In this document: piece by piece, positions 50,953 to 62,504 of the stretch
Layout of the letters: every line of letters begins with the position of its first letter
Position numbering within the stretch: the first letter of the stretch is position 1
Assembly: GCF_016802725.1 (NCBI RefSeq)
Contig: NC_052671.1
Span: 11,191,002 to 11,255,001 of the forward strand
DNA length: 64,000 nt
Direction of reading: 5' to 3'
Source of the DNA: Solenopsis invicta
Taxonomy: Eukaryota > Arthropoda > Insecta > Hymenoptera > Formicidae
Notes under the pieces: generated by a model
Databases searched by the model: none
What the model saw: only the letters and a program-made list of their open reading frames with translations
Told to the model about the DNA's origin: nothing
Translations under genes and position numbers: made by a program

Positions 50953-52767
50953 CTGTAAATAAAGAAAATTTATATTAATGATATTTACTCTTCAAAATAT
51001 TTATTTACTTGAGCAATAGAATTAAACTTGTAAAATCATTTATCGATCAAATATTTCACAGTTGCTAATAAAATTTTTTATTATATCTGTTAAAAAGCTA
51101 TAACCCAGATAGCAAGTTTCTCGCATGTTGCTATCAATTTGATAAAAATGCATTGCTAAGTTGTCATCTTTTTTGAGGAAAGTGGCTTTCGATTCTGTTT
51201 AAGATATTGTCAGAAACGCATGTCGTGTATGCGATTTTATAACAACTTACTGAAAATTATATGCTTGTTTTTATTTGTGTGATTTTATATATCTTCTTCG
51301 AATTCAATGAACTGTGCACCAAATTGTTTTTTCAGTCATAACACAGCTCTACATTGAACAAGATTAGGTAATATCACGTATTATTAAATTTAAAATTAAT
51401 ATTAACCCTTTCTCCCCTGAAAAAAACTGTAAAGAATTTATTGCGAAAAATATCATCTCAGCCAGAGTGTGAACCTGAGATCTCCCGAATCTCCAGTACG
51501 GATGTCTTAGCCAACTCGACCACTTTTCCGCAATAAATTCTTTACAATTTTTTCAGGGGGGAAAGGGTTAATATTAATTTCAATTTTAATAATATGTGAT
51601 ATTACCTAATCTTGTTCAATGTAGAGCTGTGTTATGATTGAAAAAATAATTCGGCGAGCAGTTCATTGAATTCGAGAAAGGTTATAAAATCACACAAATA
51701 AAAACAAGCACAAAGATCTAGCTGCGACAGTAGAAGGCTTTCAAGTTGTGTTGTTTCATTAACAGTCAAATATCTCTCTACTTTGAAAATTTTATATTAA
51801 TAAGTTCTGTACGCTATTGCTCTTCAGTTGCTTGGGAAACAGTTTTCTTCCTGTTACTTTTAGGTTGCCCTATATGAATGGATTTGCATCTTCATTATAG
51901 CAACGTGATTGCAACCAAACGAAAATTTGTAGTAGTAAATATTTCTCTTGTCCTGAATTGCTATCTAGGTATTGTAATATTTAGTATATCACATAGTACG
52001 CGTTTTATTTAATTAAAAGAAATAGGCATGGTAAAATATATGACATAGACAGAAAAATCTATAGACATGATAAGATAGATGTATGAAGTCCAAATTCCAA
52101 TACTATATGTTCTATAATATTTTTTTATGTGGAATATTTAAATAGAATTATATTGAAACTATTATATGCTCCAATGTTTCCAATATATATAAATAGTTTA
52201 CTGCTTTAAACGTCACAATTTCGTATGCTCGTCATCTAGAACGATTCGAACATTACATATCCAGATTTCAGGATTTTACCTGTACTAGTGATAAAATCAT
52301 AAAAAATATCATGAACAGTAAATAATTAATCGAATCACGTAGCATTATTTTAAACATTGAAATTTTTCGGAGTTAACTTTTAATATGCCATGACAAATTA
52401 TAATTGTTTATAATCTGAACTCTTCTTAACGTATAAATCTAAAATGAGATATTTAATTGTAATGCGGAGTTAACGCGGCCCTCTGTATATTAATTCATTA
52501 AGGGCAAAAATCAATTTAAGTAGTGAAACGATTGACAAACAATTAAAATTGGAAGGCTTATTAAATTATAAAACATAGCACCTTTTTTTATATTTATAGT
52601 TCAGTGAAATTACTTACTAAATAATACTTACGAAATAATAGTAGTCTTAAATACAACTCTTTCGTTGATGTCAATAAGTATAGTTGTACTTGATAATTAT
52701 TATAATCTGGCACGTGTATAGCTTTGATACTAGCTGCACCAAACACATTAAATAATACGTTACTTAC
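50953..52767 (-). other. Probable 5' UTR intron of copy-1 gene
   Basis: A minus-strand acceptor TTATTTACAG (exon from 50952) and donor GTAAGTAA (exon end 52768) are both conserved in the second copy. The interval contains the palindromic element at 51103-51970. Assignment as an intron is inference from the conserved splice sites. Confidence 0.5.
51103..51970. mobile_element. Palindromic element with tRNA-like core, copy 1
   Basis: The outer ends are ACCCAGATAGCAA...TTGCTATCTAGGT. Inside, arms of about 190 bases (51263-51449 and 51524-51711) are inverted repeats. The loop between them, read on the minus strand, resembles a decayed tRNA-Ser/Leu gene (A-box-like GGTCGAGTTGGCTAAGAC, B-box-like GGTTCACACTC). 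It is present at the same place in both duplicated blocks, so it predates the duplication. Confidence 0.75.
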
Positions 52768-52920
52768 AGTTCAACTTAGTTTGATCTGTCTAGTTCTCGT
52801 TCTCGTTCTCGGTTTTAAGGACCGATATGATACATTACGGGAAATACCCAAACTCTTAAGTTTCAAAAAGTTCTTCCCCCGTTCTGAGGTGGTAATCCCG
52901 GTGATCATCTTGGTGAGTGA
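52768..52920 (-). promoter_or_regulatory. Candidate non-coding first exon/promoter, copy 1
   Basis: A GC-richer block upstream of the copy-1 gene, ending in the conserved minus-strand donor GTAAGTAA and strongly conserved in copy 2 (62316-62455). This is a reasonable location for the transcription start of the duplicated gene; the precise start is unknown. Confidence 0.4.
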
Positions 52921-52977
52921 TCCTCTGATCTATTCCTGGAAATTCCTGTCCGTACTCCGTGGTGGTGGTGCGGTCAG

Positions 52978-53696
52978 ATTTCTCATGTGAGTGAAGATGG
53001 GATATGATTCTGGCGCATACACACGGAACGCGATGCGTGACGACTGCGATGAATGATGAGCGATGTCCAATGAGAACTCTTATTTTCGGACATTACATCG
53101 CTATGTTGGAGAAAGCAGAACTCTCATTGGATATCGCTCCTCGACTACGTTTACAGTTTACATGGCATTTATGTTATAACATCGATGTTACAAAAGTAAC
53201 CAATCATATTGGCTAGCATTATAACGTTATGTAGAATTGTTTAGTATGCCTCTGAGGAATAGAATGATTGTGATTAGCCAGTTTTATAACATCATTCATA
53301 TTTTATGCAAAAAATAAACTTGCTTTTTGTAACGTTTTTTTGCATCAAATGTTTTGTCATGCCACGATCCTATTTCCAATTGTCAATTTTGACTATCTTT
53401 GTTAGTCTGGCTATGGTCAAAAATATAGATTTTAATTATTTATTATTTTTTTACATAAGATGATTTAAGAATTATATATAGTTCTTTAGTCATTTTTCCC
53501 GTAGATTGGCATAATCGATTTTCCTCTGCAGTCAATTTTTAGTTATAACAATTAGATACAACCTTCATTTTGTAACGTGCTTTTTAATGCTTTTTTCATG
53601 CTTTAATCCTACTTTCAACTGTTAATTTTTTGCTATTTTTGCTGGTCTGGCCATGAGCATTAATGAATTAAATTTTTTTTATTCATTATACTAAAT
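52978..53696. other. Spacer between the two duplicated blocks
   Basis: Contains a short hairpin (about 53058-53144, arms GAGCGATGTCCAATGAGA / TCTCATTGGATATCGCTC) and two diverged direct repeats (about 53313-53450 and 53563-53690, both with a TTTTGTAACGT start and a GTCTGGC(T/C)ATG motif). No gene was recognised. Confidence 0.65.
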
Positions 53697-54663
53697 ATAT
53701 TTTTTAGATATTCAGCTCTTCATTCTTCAGCAGGATAATTCTTAATGAAAAACACAAATAAGGAAATAGAGAACATTTATTGTTTAACAATGTTTGATAA
53801 TAATCATATAATCTGAAAACATATATATAAATGTATTAAAATATTAAAATATAAGGCACACATTCATATGCAGTATATTTTTAATGATTTGATATTATTT
53901 CAAATTGTAAAAGTTGCTCTTCTCCATAATTCATATATATTTCAAAAATATATATTATTCATTTATTTAAAATATTACTCTAAAAGATGTTTCAAAAAAA
54001 TATATTATATATACATAATACTTTTCAAGATTGTTAGATCCAATTAATGCAAGATTTTAAATGCATCGAAAATAGAAATATTTTAATGTGTTCAAGATAA
54101 AAGAGAATATCAAATTCTTCACAAAAAATAATGTTAGTAGACTCATTCTTTGATGAGACATAGCTATATGTTTAGCAAATTAGAAAAATTAATAAATATT
54201 TATGCCTTACTTTTACATTTATACTTTTTGTTTAGAAATTATAAATATTTGTCTTAAAAAGTATTGATACCTTTACATTTGACTATACATTATATAATTT
54301 AAAATTGATGTCTATCAAATTCAAGACATTTTCTATAAACAAATAATAATTTAAATTATATAATTTACGTGCCAACACCCATGTAAATTTCTCAACAGAA
54401 ATTTGATTTCAACCAATATAATTTATATTACATTTATTTTCTATGTGTTTGATTTTCATTATATGATAATGATATATCTCGTAATCAGTCGTACAGAGCT
54501 GTGTGCTCAAGATTTTATTATTCTACTCTAAAGCTTAAATTTTATTCGTTTTCTACCAATAATATATTTCTATCAAAATTATTATTATGACATACTGCTA
54601 TAAAAGCTAATGTGCGCAATATTTTTTTAATTTGTTTTTAATATTAGAATTTATATTCTCGAT

Positions 54664-55949
54664 TTATCTGTCCATATTGGAATCCATGTACATCACAAAC
54701 GCATGGAACAAATTATTAAGTATCATATCAATTGCTTCAAAAACTGCCCTGATAATCTTTTGCAAAATGTTACTACCAGAAACGCTTTGTGTGCAATAGG
54801 ATAAGCTCATGCCCCACTGCTTCAAGTTCGCTTTACAATATTGCCAAACAAAAGTAAATGTTTGAATTAAAAAGTCCTCCATATTTTTAGAATGTTTCAT
54901 TAATTTTTCAGTGATTTTAAACAGCATCTTTAAACAATCTTCATCAATACGCATGGAACTCATTTCCCTTATTAGCCGTTCGAAATCTGGCACTATCGGT
55001 AGTTTCCTGCTTTTAGGACAATCATCGCTTGTATAGAACTTCGATAATAAATCACATAATACTTTTAATAACTTTTCAGCGTTATCGTCATTAGCACCGT
55101 TTTGAGGACTTTCAGTGGAATTGTTTTGATCGTCGATAAATATACCCAGACTTATAAGGCTAGTAACATACTCGATAGGATCTAATAATTTGATATCATT
55201 GACCATTAGTGTGCCACCTTCAAACGACCATGCGATATTACGTGAAGTATTGTCTAATACCTGGTTACCACTGTTAATTACAGGCTGATTAGGCAATAAC
55301 TCTTGACGATGTTTTATGTAGCGAATCACCTCCGCATTCTCGAATATTTTACTTGTATTATTTACGGCAGCTTTACTTCTAACGCGATTGAACTTTTTGC
55401 GCAGACGTTTAGAGCTCAAACTTTCCCTGTAATCATTGATAACTCTACCTTGAGTATTTTTAATAATATCGTTGGCGAATTCAATCTTTACTACAGAGCT
55501 ACAGAAAAACATGAGATGCGTTGCTAAATTTAATGCATCTACGACACTAATTGTTTCCTCCGTTATATATTTGTTTATCATATTATAACCCTGATATGCC
55601 ACACCAACGCCGTTCAAGAACAGGTTGCCACCTTGTATAGTATTGAATACACCCCTTGCAAAGGTATTTACTGTCATACCGCGTGCAGCAGCTTTAGAAA
55701 TAATCGCTGTTCCTCCAACTGCTCCTAAACCAAATGTGGTGCCGGCTATGCCAAGATAATGTGGAAATGCTTCATTGTCAAAAAGATAAATAGATTCTTC
55801 GTGATTACTGCGGTCTATTAATTGTTGAGAACTTCGGCCAATTGTCCAAGCACCACTTACACCAGCACCAGCAACAGCTAATATGCAATGATAATATAAA
55901 GTGTAACATGAAACAGTGTCATGGTTTTATGTCAAGAGTGTGTATACAT

Positions 55950-55980
<31 letters not shown>

Positions 55981-58900
55981 GCATATATATATATATATAT
56001 ATATATATGTGCGTATATGCGAATGTCCGTGTGTCATAAAATAGTAAATTAACATAATAAGTTAATTTTATATCAATTATATCGCTCATTTGTTATAACA
56101 TAACTAAAAAAAAAAAATTTTTTTTCTATTTAAACGTTTTGATTTATTTAAATGTGTAATATAAATGTGATATTATTAAAATAATTTGATATACTGATTG
56201 CAGAGGAGAGAAAGTGTCACTAGTTCATCATTCAGTGTATGTATTCAATGATCATTATAATTCTTTTTTTTTACAAACAATTCAAAAATTACATATAAAT
56301 TTGAGTTTTATTATTATTGTAGCAAATGAACGATATCAAGAGGTAATTTACCTGATGCAATAACAACTGGCGCAAGAGGTGTGAACATTGATGCGACACT
56401 CAAACCAAGTGAGCAAATTCCGACGACACTAGAAGTGATATCCATTCCATTATAAAGCTTTGCTGTCCACGTACATGCAGGGGAATCCATAATCTCCAGC
56501 CAAACTGTCGAATAATCCTCTGTAATTGGATAACTTGGATCTGGTTGATAAAAACCATCTTTTGGAAGAACCATAGTACATTGCGGTAAGTTATTATTTT
56601 CTTTATAGTCTGCCCAAGTTTTGTATGCTCTGCCACTGAGATCAATGTATTTCAATGTTTCGCACAGTATTTCCACAGCAGTTAGTGCATTCTCTTGTTT
56701 AGCGCTGTTTGTAGTTTTGACGTTCTTTTTTTGAACACTTTTTCCAATTTTAAAAATGGGAATAGGCGTTACGATAAACTGTTGTTTTTCACCATTCTTT
56801 GCTTCTTCTTTTATCTCTGCTTTAGATTTTTCCTTTTCTTCCTTTTCCACTTCTTCTTGCTTAAGCTTCATATCTGTTTTAGGACGGATTATCATATTAT
56901 AAATTGTACCAAAGTAAATTGATTGAGAATCATTTGTTTCTATAGTAGATTTGCATATCTGATCATAAATCTTATCTATAATTTCTTTCTCTTTGTTATC
57001 ATAATCCGCTATATCAGTTGAATCATTTAGATTTTCTGTCTCTTTGCTACAACAATCATTCTTTTCTGCACTAGTATCTTTGGTCTTCGGTGGCCCATAA
57101 ATTGCATATCCAATATTCTGTTTTAGATATTTATGTTCATTACTTTCATATATCGTATAATCGGATAGAATTTCGTACAAGTATTGTTGTTGTTCGGTGG
57201 CAAAAATCTTCATTTCTTCCTAAAAAATAAATGTACCATTATTAATAACAACAATCTCAAACATTTTCCATTAAACAAAACCAAAATTAGATATTTTGGC
57301 TCCCGAGGCAAAAGACAAAATACGCCCAAGTAGCACATATACGTTTTAAAAACGTTTTATAAACGTTTTTTTCCGAAACGTTTTATTACCGATTTTTAGA
57401 AACGTTTCTCATGCGTTAAAATATCCATTCAGTTAAACGTTAACTGAAACGTTTCTTTTCCGATAAACGTTTAAGAAACCATTATAGAAACGTTTTTTTT
57501 ACAGATAGAGAAATTTAAAAATTTCTTTAGAATTTCTAATTAATAAGAAATTCTAAAAATCTTTTAGAATTTCTAATTGTCAAAAACGGTTTTTTTAATG
57601 TTAAATAAAATAAATATGTTATTTAAAGTAAAGAAATCGAGAATCTTTCTCAAGAATTTTTTTCTTTTTTTTTTTTGAAATTTTCAAGCGGCCACCCATC
57701 CAAGTCACAACGTTGCTTGACCTGTAAAACTGCTTTGAACTGATGCCTAGTGATGATCTGTGAACACTTCGTATTAACACGTGTATATCGAGTCAATATA
57801 TGTGATTGAAAAGATGAAACATAATTAAAACATATATGTTATTTATATGAACATATATAACATTATATTTTTTTATGATTACGACTTGAATGGATGACCG
57901 CTTAAAAATTTCCAAAAAAAATTCTTGAGAAAAATTCTCAATTTTTTTACATTAAAAACATTTTTTATTTTATTTAATGTTAAGAAATGGTTTTTTATAA
58001 TATTAAAATAAATGTACGCTCGTTAGTAACTAGAAATTACTTTTATTGCATGTAAAATGAAATAAGAATTATAATATTAATTAGTGATATTTAATATATC
58101 AATTTAATAGTAATACATAATCATGTGTGGACAGTCGGTCAATAAAAGGTTGTAACAGGTTGTTGCATTTTCTTTTTCTTGGAACGCAGAAAAATTTTGA
58201 TAATGCGAACTACCATCTCTGGATGCATATAGATCCGAATTCATAAACGAATTTCTCATATCTCAGATCTCAAATCTGTCTTTGTCTTGCGTATGGTAAC
58301 GTAATATAAGAGATAAAGACAGATTTGAGATCTGAGAAGCATCTACAAATTCAAACCGGAGTGAGCGATTAGAACTGCCAAAAATTGCCAAATTTATAAT
58401 TTTTTTCAACTTAATAGTAAACTTAAATAACTTTGTATTAACTTCAGTTTAAAACTTCTTTGATATAAAACTTAATGGAAGTTACAAATATTTTTGATGC
58501 TAATAGTTTTGATGCTCTAAGTTTGATTAAAAAGATATTATGAGAATTACTTTTAGAATTTATAAGATGGAATCTAATTTGTTAGAAAGTACTAGTATTG
58601 CATATAAAATTCAAAATTTTAGAAGAAATTTATATTGCACTTACAAGGAAAGTTATAGAAGTGTCCGCCTTAGATTTAAACGAACTTTTAATATGTTGCA
58701 GTACAGATAAAAATAAAGGACACGTATTTTTTTATACGTGCCCAATCTCAAAGTGTAAAAAAAATTTAAAAAAAAATTTTTTTTTTTCGCTGTTATAAAG
58801 TACTCTTCGAGCATGCAACTTTCATTTAGAACATTTTTCTCTGTCTCTTATAGTTTCAACGATATACGCTTCGAAAAAAATTACCGATTTTCTTCAAAGG

Positions 58901-59788
58901 GTGTTTCACCCTTTAAAATTGAGATTGGGCACGTATAAAAAAATATGTGTCCCTTATCTGTACTACAACATATTAAAGCTCGTTTAAATGGTGGACACAT
59001 TCATGATTTTTCTTGTTAGATTATTTACAGCTTAGATCACTTTCAATTCATATTGTCACTTCAAAGTTTTTTACATGAGGCAAGTGTCTCATTTATATTA
59101 TATCTTAGTTTCAGTTCTACTGTTAACATTATTTAAGGAAAAAAATGTCAAAAAGTTAATTCTTCCATTATTTAATTCTCTATTAGCAATTATATTTTGC
59201 TAATTTGTAGGAAATCTATGTCTCTTTTTATATACTCAAAGTTTTTTTACTGTACTATAAAAGCATTCAAAAAATCTAGAAAAGTTTAAAGTTGTGTTTC
59301 TACTTAATATTAATTAAATACCACTAATTGATATATTATATCTTTTATAACGTTTTATATGCAGCAAAAGAAATATTTATTTGATTAAAAATCACATGTT
59401 TTTATTTTCTCTTGGGTGGCAAAATATCTAGTCTTAATTTTATTTAACAGAAACATAAAAATGTTTTTAACATCTCTGTTACATTAACAAATAGTTGTTT
59501 AACTCAAATGTTAAAACCTTTATTTAATAGAAATTGAAAAATTTGAAAAAATGAAATTTGTAAATGCATTTGAAAGTGAATTAAAATTGAAATTGCCAAA
59601 AAAAACCGAGATTGTCTAGAGAGGATAGTTAGATTGTATCTCTGGAATAATAGACAAACAATAAGCTATACATATATCAATTAATGTTTAGAAAATCAGT
59701 ACTACAACACAAGTATTTATCGATATTTCAGTATTAAAAGAAAATTTACCCAAAGTAAATCTGTAACTTCTTCTTCCGCTGTAGCCAT
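54664..59788 (-). CDS. Uncharacterised DUF4781-like protein, copy 2
   Basis: Paralogue of the gene at 46763-50902. Minus-strand coding exons: 59788-59750 (MATAEEEVTDLLW, identical to copy 1), 57219-56352, 55877-54664. Phases match copy 1 exactly; the product is 706 residues. Substitutions are spread along the protein, densest in the Lys/Glu linker of exon 2. The region from GTAIISKAAARGM to NMINKY in exon 3 is almost unchanged. Small in-frame indels only (for example two extra residues, giving GMSLSYC) and no stop codons, so both copies appear under coding constraint. Function is unknown; the DUF4781 link is from memory. Confidence 0.8.
55952..56008. repeat. (TA)n microsatellite, interrupted
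   Basis: TA runs on both sides of a short interruption within intron 2 of the copy-2 gene; copy 1 has a GT tract at the corresponding place. Confidence 0.85.
57340..57502. repeat. Cluster of AAACGTTT palindromes
   Basis: About ten AACGTTT/AAACGTT motifs in some 160 bases with irregular spacing. The pattern resembles subterminal repeats of a transposon end (possibly starting CCCAAGTAGC near 57328); the opposite end was not identified. Confidence 0.6.
57582..57997. mobile_element. Foldback element with AAGCGGYCAYCCAT arms
   Basis: Inverted arms of about 120 bases (57582-57711 and 57883-57997) share CTCAAGAATTTTTTT, AAGCGG and CATCCA-type segments. A diverged one-armed relative lies near 63555-63625. 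Confidence 0.75.
58250..58345. repeat. Perfect-arm hairpin (CAGATCTCAAATCTGTCTTT)
   Basis: Arms at about 58264-58288 and 58314-58338 are inverted repeats around CAGATCTCAAATCTGTCTTT, with a loop of about 26 bases. Likely the core of a short MITE. Confidence 0.65.
58661..58999. mobile_element. MITE with GTGTCC termini and ~95-bp arms
   Basis: The left arm (58661-58757) and right arm (58914-58999) are inverted repeats sharing ACGTGCCCAATCTCAA-type and TACAGATAA-type segments, ending GTGTCCGCC and its inverse. No coding capacity. Confidence 0.8.
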
Positions 59789-59991
59789 TACGTCTACAAA
59801 ATTTTTTAGAATTTATTAAAGAATTGGACTTCTTTTTTTCTGTAAATAAAGAACATTTATATTAATGATATATATTTCTACTCTTCAAAGTAATATTTAT
59901 TTACTTGAGCAGTATAGAATTAGATTGTAAAATCATTTAATGATCAAATATTCCACAGTTGCTGATAAAATTTTTTATCATATCTGTTGCT

Positions 59992-60868
59992 ACCTAGATA
60001 GCAAGTTTCCCGCATGTTGGTATTAATTTCATAAAAATGCATTGCTAAATTGTCATCTCTTTTGAGGAAAGCGGCTTCCGATTCTGCTTAAGATATTACC
60101 AGAAACGCATGCCGTGTATGCGACTTTATAACAAGTTACTGAAAATTTTATGTTTGTTGTTATTTATGTGATTTTATATATCTTCCTCGAATTCAATGAA
60201 CTGCACGCCGAATTGTTTTTTCAGTGATAACACTCATAACACAGCTCTACATTGAACAAGATTAGATAATATTATTAAACTTGAAATTAGTATTAACCTT
60301 TTCTTCCCTGAAAAAACTGTGAAGAATTTATTGCGAAAAATATCACCTCAACCAAAGTGCAAACCTGAGACCTCCCGAATCTCCGGATGTCTTAGCCAAC
60401 TCGACCACTTTTTCGTAACAAATTCTTTACAGTTTTTCCAGGGGAGAAAGGGTTAATATTAATTTCAAATTTAATAATACGTAATATTATCTAATCTTGT
60501 TCAATGTAGAGCTGTCATGGTTATGACTGAAAAAACAATTTGGCGCGCAGTTCATTGAATTCGAGGAAGGTTATAAAATCACACAAATAAAAACAAGCAC
60601 GAAGATCTAGCTGCGACCGTAGAAGGCTTTCAAGTTGTGTTGTTTCATTAACAGTTAAATATCTCTCTACTTTGAAAATGTTATATTAATAAGTTCTGTA
60701 TGCTATTGCTCTTCAGTTGCTTGGGGAACAGTTTCCTTCCTGTTGCCTTTAGGTTGCCCTATACGAAGGGATTCACATCTTCATTATAGCAACGTGATTG
60801 CAACCAAATGAAAATTTGTAGTAGTAAATATTTCTCTTTATGTGTCCTGAATGCATTGCTATCTAGGT
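59992..60868. mobile_element. Palindromic element with tRNA-like core, copy 2
   Basis: Orthologous to 51103-51970 within the duplicated block, with ends ACCTAGATAGCAA...TTGCTATCTAGGT, long inverted arms and a more decayed tRNA-like loop (about 60350-60413). Confidence 0.75.
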
Positions 60869-60939
60869 ATTGTGATATTTAGTATATCGCATAGTACACG
60901 TTTTATCTAATTGAAAGAAATAGACATGATAAGATAGAT

Positions 60940-61646
60940 CAGAGCTCGCAACGATCTGCACATTTCGGGCCGATTCTTGTTGCGACGTCCACTGCCCCCC
61001 CCACTACCGCTCGAGGGTCGTCGACCGAGTTGCCGATTGCGCGCCAAGAGCGGTGTGCTGCAAATCGGCGTATCAGCGGCAACTCCGGCCGAGCGCTGTA
61101 GCCTCAGGGGCGTCCCCATCTCAGAAGTATGTTAAATATATGCCCTTCTACTAAAGTACCTCAAGGGTAATGTGGAAACCTATTGTCTAAATTCTAATTA
61201 CCGTACATAGCTTTCCACATCACCCATGAGGTACTATTATTGATGCGTTTTTTTTATGTGGTTTCCCCAGTAAAATTTACAGTATAAAATATTTTAATTC
61301 TGAGCCATATATTTTATTTTCTCTGATTTTTTAGTGGACTAGGCCTACTGGGAAAACCACATAAAAAAAAAAAACGCATTAATAATAGTACCTCATGGAT
61401 GATGTGGAAAGCTATTGTCTAAATTCTAATTACCGTACATCATTGTTATTATAAAAATTAAGTTAAAAAAAATTTTTTCCTCGAAAGGTACGCTACTAGC
61501 GTATTTTTAACTTAGGGACGCTCCTGAGGCAGAGCGCCGCTCGCGTGTTTGCGAGCTCGACCTTCGAGCGGTGTGCGGCAGCGGGAGGAAAGCGACGCCA
61601 TCGCTTCAGGAATCGGTCTGAAATGTGCAGATCGTTGCGAGTTCTG
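60940..61646. mobile_element. Copy-2-specific GC-rich element, 37-bp TIRs
   Basis: The termini CAGAGCTCGCAACGATCTGC (left) and the inverse of the right end (CAGAACTCGCAACGATCTGC) match over 37 bases with about three differences. A second inverted pair inside (GCGCTGTAGCCTCAGGGGCG type) extends the arms. The GC-rich arms contrast with the AT-rich host DNA. A separate AT-rich foldback is nested in the middle. Copy 1 lacks it. Confidence 0.8.
61158..61441. mobile_element. Nested foldback with direct and inverted repeats
   Basis: Inverted arms of about 60 bases (61208-61272 and 61347-61415) include a GGTACTATTATT(G/A)ATGCG block and CCACATAAAAAA. A 54-base segment is also directly repeated (61158-61211 and 61389-61441). 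It sits inside the 60940-61646 element, giving at least two insertion layers. Confidence 0.7.
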
Positions 61647-62315
61647 CTATATGTTCTATAATATTTTTTATGTGAAATATTTAAATAGAATTATATTGAA
61701 ACTATTATATGCTCCAATGTTTCCAATATATATAATAAATTAGTTTACTGCTTTAAACGTCACAATTTCGTATGCTCGTCATCTAGAACGATTCGAATAT
61801 TACATATCCGGATTTCAGGATTTTACTTGTACTAATGATAAAATCATAAAAAATATCGTGAACAGTAAATAATTGATCGAATCACGTAGCATTATTTTAA
61901 ACATTGGAATTTTTCGGAGTTAACTTTTAATATGACATGATAAATTATAATTGTTTTTAATCTGACTTCTTCTTAACGTATAAATCTAAAATGAGATATT
62001 TTATTGTAATGCGGAGTTAACGCGGCCCTCTGTATATTAATTCACTAAGGGCAAAAATCAATTTAAGTAATGAAACGATTGACAAACAATTAAAATTGGA
62101 AGGCTTATTAAATTATAAAACATATAGCATCTTTTTTTAAATTTTTAGTTCAGTGAAATTATTTACTAAATAATACTTACGAAATAATAGTAGTTTAAAT
62201 ACAACTCTTTCGTTGATGTCAATAAGTATAGTTGTATTTGATAATTATTATAATCTGGCACATGTATAGCTTTGATACTAGCTGCACCAAACACATTAAA
62301 TAATACGTTACTTAC

Positions 62316-62455
62316 AGTTCAGCTTAGTTTGATCTGTGCAATTCCCGTTCTCGTTCTGGGTTTTAAGGACCGATATGGCACATTACGGGAAATACCCGAA
62401 CTCTTAAGTTTCAAAAAGTTCTTCCCCCGTTCTGAGGTGGTAATCCCGGTAGGTG
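62316..62455 (-). promoter_or_regulatory. Candidate non-coding first exon/promoter, copy 2
   Basis: Counterpart of 52768-52920 with the same minus-strand donor GTAAGTAA. It lies 2.5 kb upstream of the copy-2 start codon because of inserted elements. Open frames here on the plus strand are conserved only because the DNA is conserved. Confidence 0.4.
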
Positions 62456-62504
62456 AGTGATCCACGGTGATCCACGGATCTCTTCCTGTCCATGGGTGCG
62501 GTCG

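Larger units (their letters stand above)
45788..52977. repeat. Tandem segmental duplication, copy 1
   Basis: This block is colinear with 53697-62495 from the 3' flank of the uncharacterised gene, through all its exons, to a GC-richer segment ending in GGTGCGGTC. Copy-specific insertions (for example 49442-50171 here) account for most of the length difference. The block carries one complete gene plus its probable promoter. Confidence 0.9.
57220..59749 (-). other. Intron 1 of copy-2 gene, expanded by insertions
   Basis: About 2.5 kb compared with 1.56 kb in copy 1. It contains an AAACGTTT-rich block (57340-57500), foldbacks at 57582-57997 and 58661-58999 and a hairpin near 58250-58345. None of these is in copy 1. 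Confidence 0.8.
53697..62495. repeat. Tandem segmental duplication, copy 2
   Basis: Direct-orientation duplicate of 45788-52977. It has gained several inverted-repeat elements in the first intron of the gene (57300-59100) and one near 60940-61646. Overall nucleotide similarity is high across exons and most non-coding parts. Confidence 0.9.

Noticed and set aside
51461..51530. Functional tRNA gene in the palindrome loop
   Set aside because: The A- and B-box-like segments deviate from consensus, an acceptor stem was not found, and the second copy is further decayed.
52724..52990. An 88-codon plus-strand frame, partly shared with 62272-62460
   Set aside because: The shared part lies within the segmental duplication and the frames end differently; a non-coding first exon on the minus strand explains the conservation better.
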